NCBI GenBank assembly: GCA_003506895.1
Contig: DNXO01000146.1
Coordinates: forward strand, 1 to 12,684
Source: Acetobacteraceae bacterium
GTDB taxonomy: Bacteria; Pseudomonadota; Alphaproteobacteria; Acetobacterales; Acetobacteraceae
Direction: 5' to 3'
DNA: 12,684 nt
Every line of letters starts with the position of its first letter. Position 1 is the stretch's first letter. Below the pieces are notes generated by a model, which did not search any database, was not told where the DNA came from, and worked only from the letters and a program-made list of their open reading frames with translations. The translations under genes were made by a program, and so were the position numbers. Below, piece after piece: positions 12,682 to 12,684 of the stretch.

Positions 12682-12684
12682 ACT

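Noticed and set aside
1..12684. CRISPR arrays, tRNA/rRNA genes, insertion sequences, toxin-antitoxin or phage-defence genes
   Set aside because: None seen: no regularly spaced repeats, no cloverleaf-type sequence, no transposase or integrase motifs, no terminal inverted repeats with target duplications.

Overview
The window looks like chromosomal DNA of a GC-rich alphaproteobacterium, probably from the Rhodospirillales and possibly Acetobacteraceae-like. This is inferred from strong G/C bias at third codon positions, the gene order fabD-fabG-acpP-fabF-mltG, an upstream promoter resembling the Caulobacter-type housekeeping consensus, and the mix of accessory genes (PEP-CTERM protein, DUF2188 protein, D-2-hydroxyacid dehydrogenase). 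No species can be named from the sequence alone. I see no tRNA, rRNA, CRISPR array, transposase or prophage gene.

Left part (1-4127). An orphan ModA-like periplasmic binding protein (minus) is divergent from a Tat-exported LVIVD-repeat beta-propeller protein (plus). The propeller gene converges on a two-gene unit on the minus strand: an MHS-family major facilitator transporter followed 9 nt later by a small cupin. Together they could be an uptake and handling module for an unknown small metabolite.

Central part (4128-8567). This is the core type II fatty acid synthesis operon, read on the minus strand: fabD (malonyl loading), fabG (ketoacyl reduction), acpP (carrier), fabF (condensation), then mltG (endolytic murein transglycosylase). 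It couples membrane-lipid supply to a peptidoglycan enzyme. A good promoter candidate lies just upstream of fabD, and a second possible -10 element sits in the long fabG-acpP gap. mltG starts inside fabF with a non-ATG codon.

Divergent spacer (8568-8916). This 349-bp stretch has no gene. Its half nearest the PEP-CTERM gene is AT-rich. It holds the fabD promoter, two short perfect dyads and a TTGACA promoter for the next gene.

Right part (8917-12684), mostly plus strand: a PEP-CTERM surface or exopolysaccharide-associated protein, a sterol desaturase/fatty acid hydroxylase family membrane protein, and a D-2-hydroxyacid dehydrogenase. A 327-bp stretch follows with a possible proline-rich small ORF and an unusual array of three alternating TCACA/TGTGA half-sites spaced exactly 10 bp apart. 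Next comes an unrecognised 100-residue protein, convergent with a DUF2188 protein. The last 120 bp carry only a short palindrome.

No clearly new multi-gene system is evident. The best leads are the half-site array, the His-rich LVIVD protein with its transporter/cupin neighbours, and the Asn-to-Asp change in the FabG catalytic tetrad.
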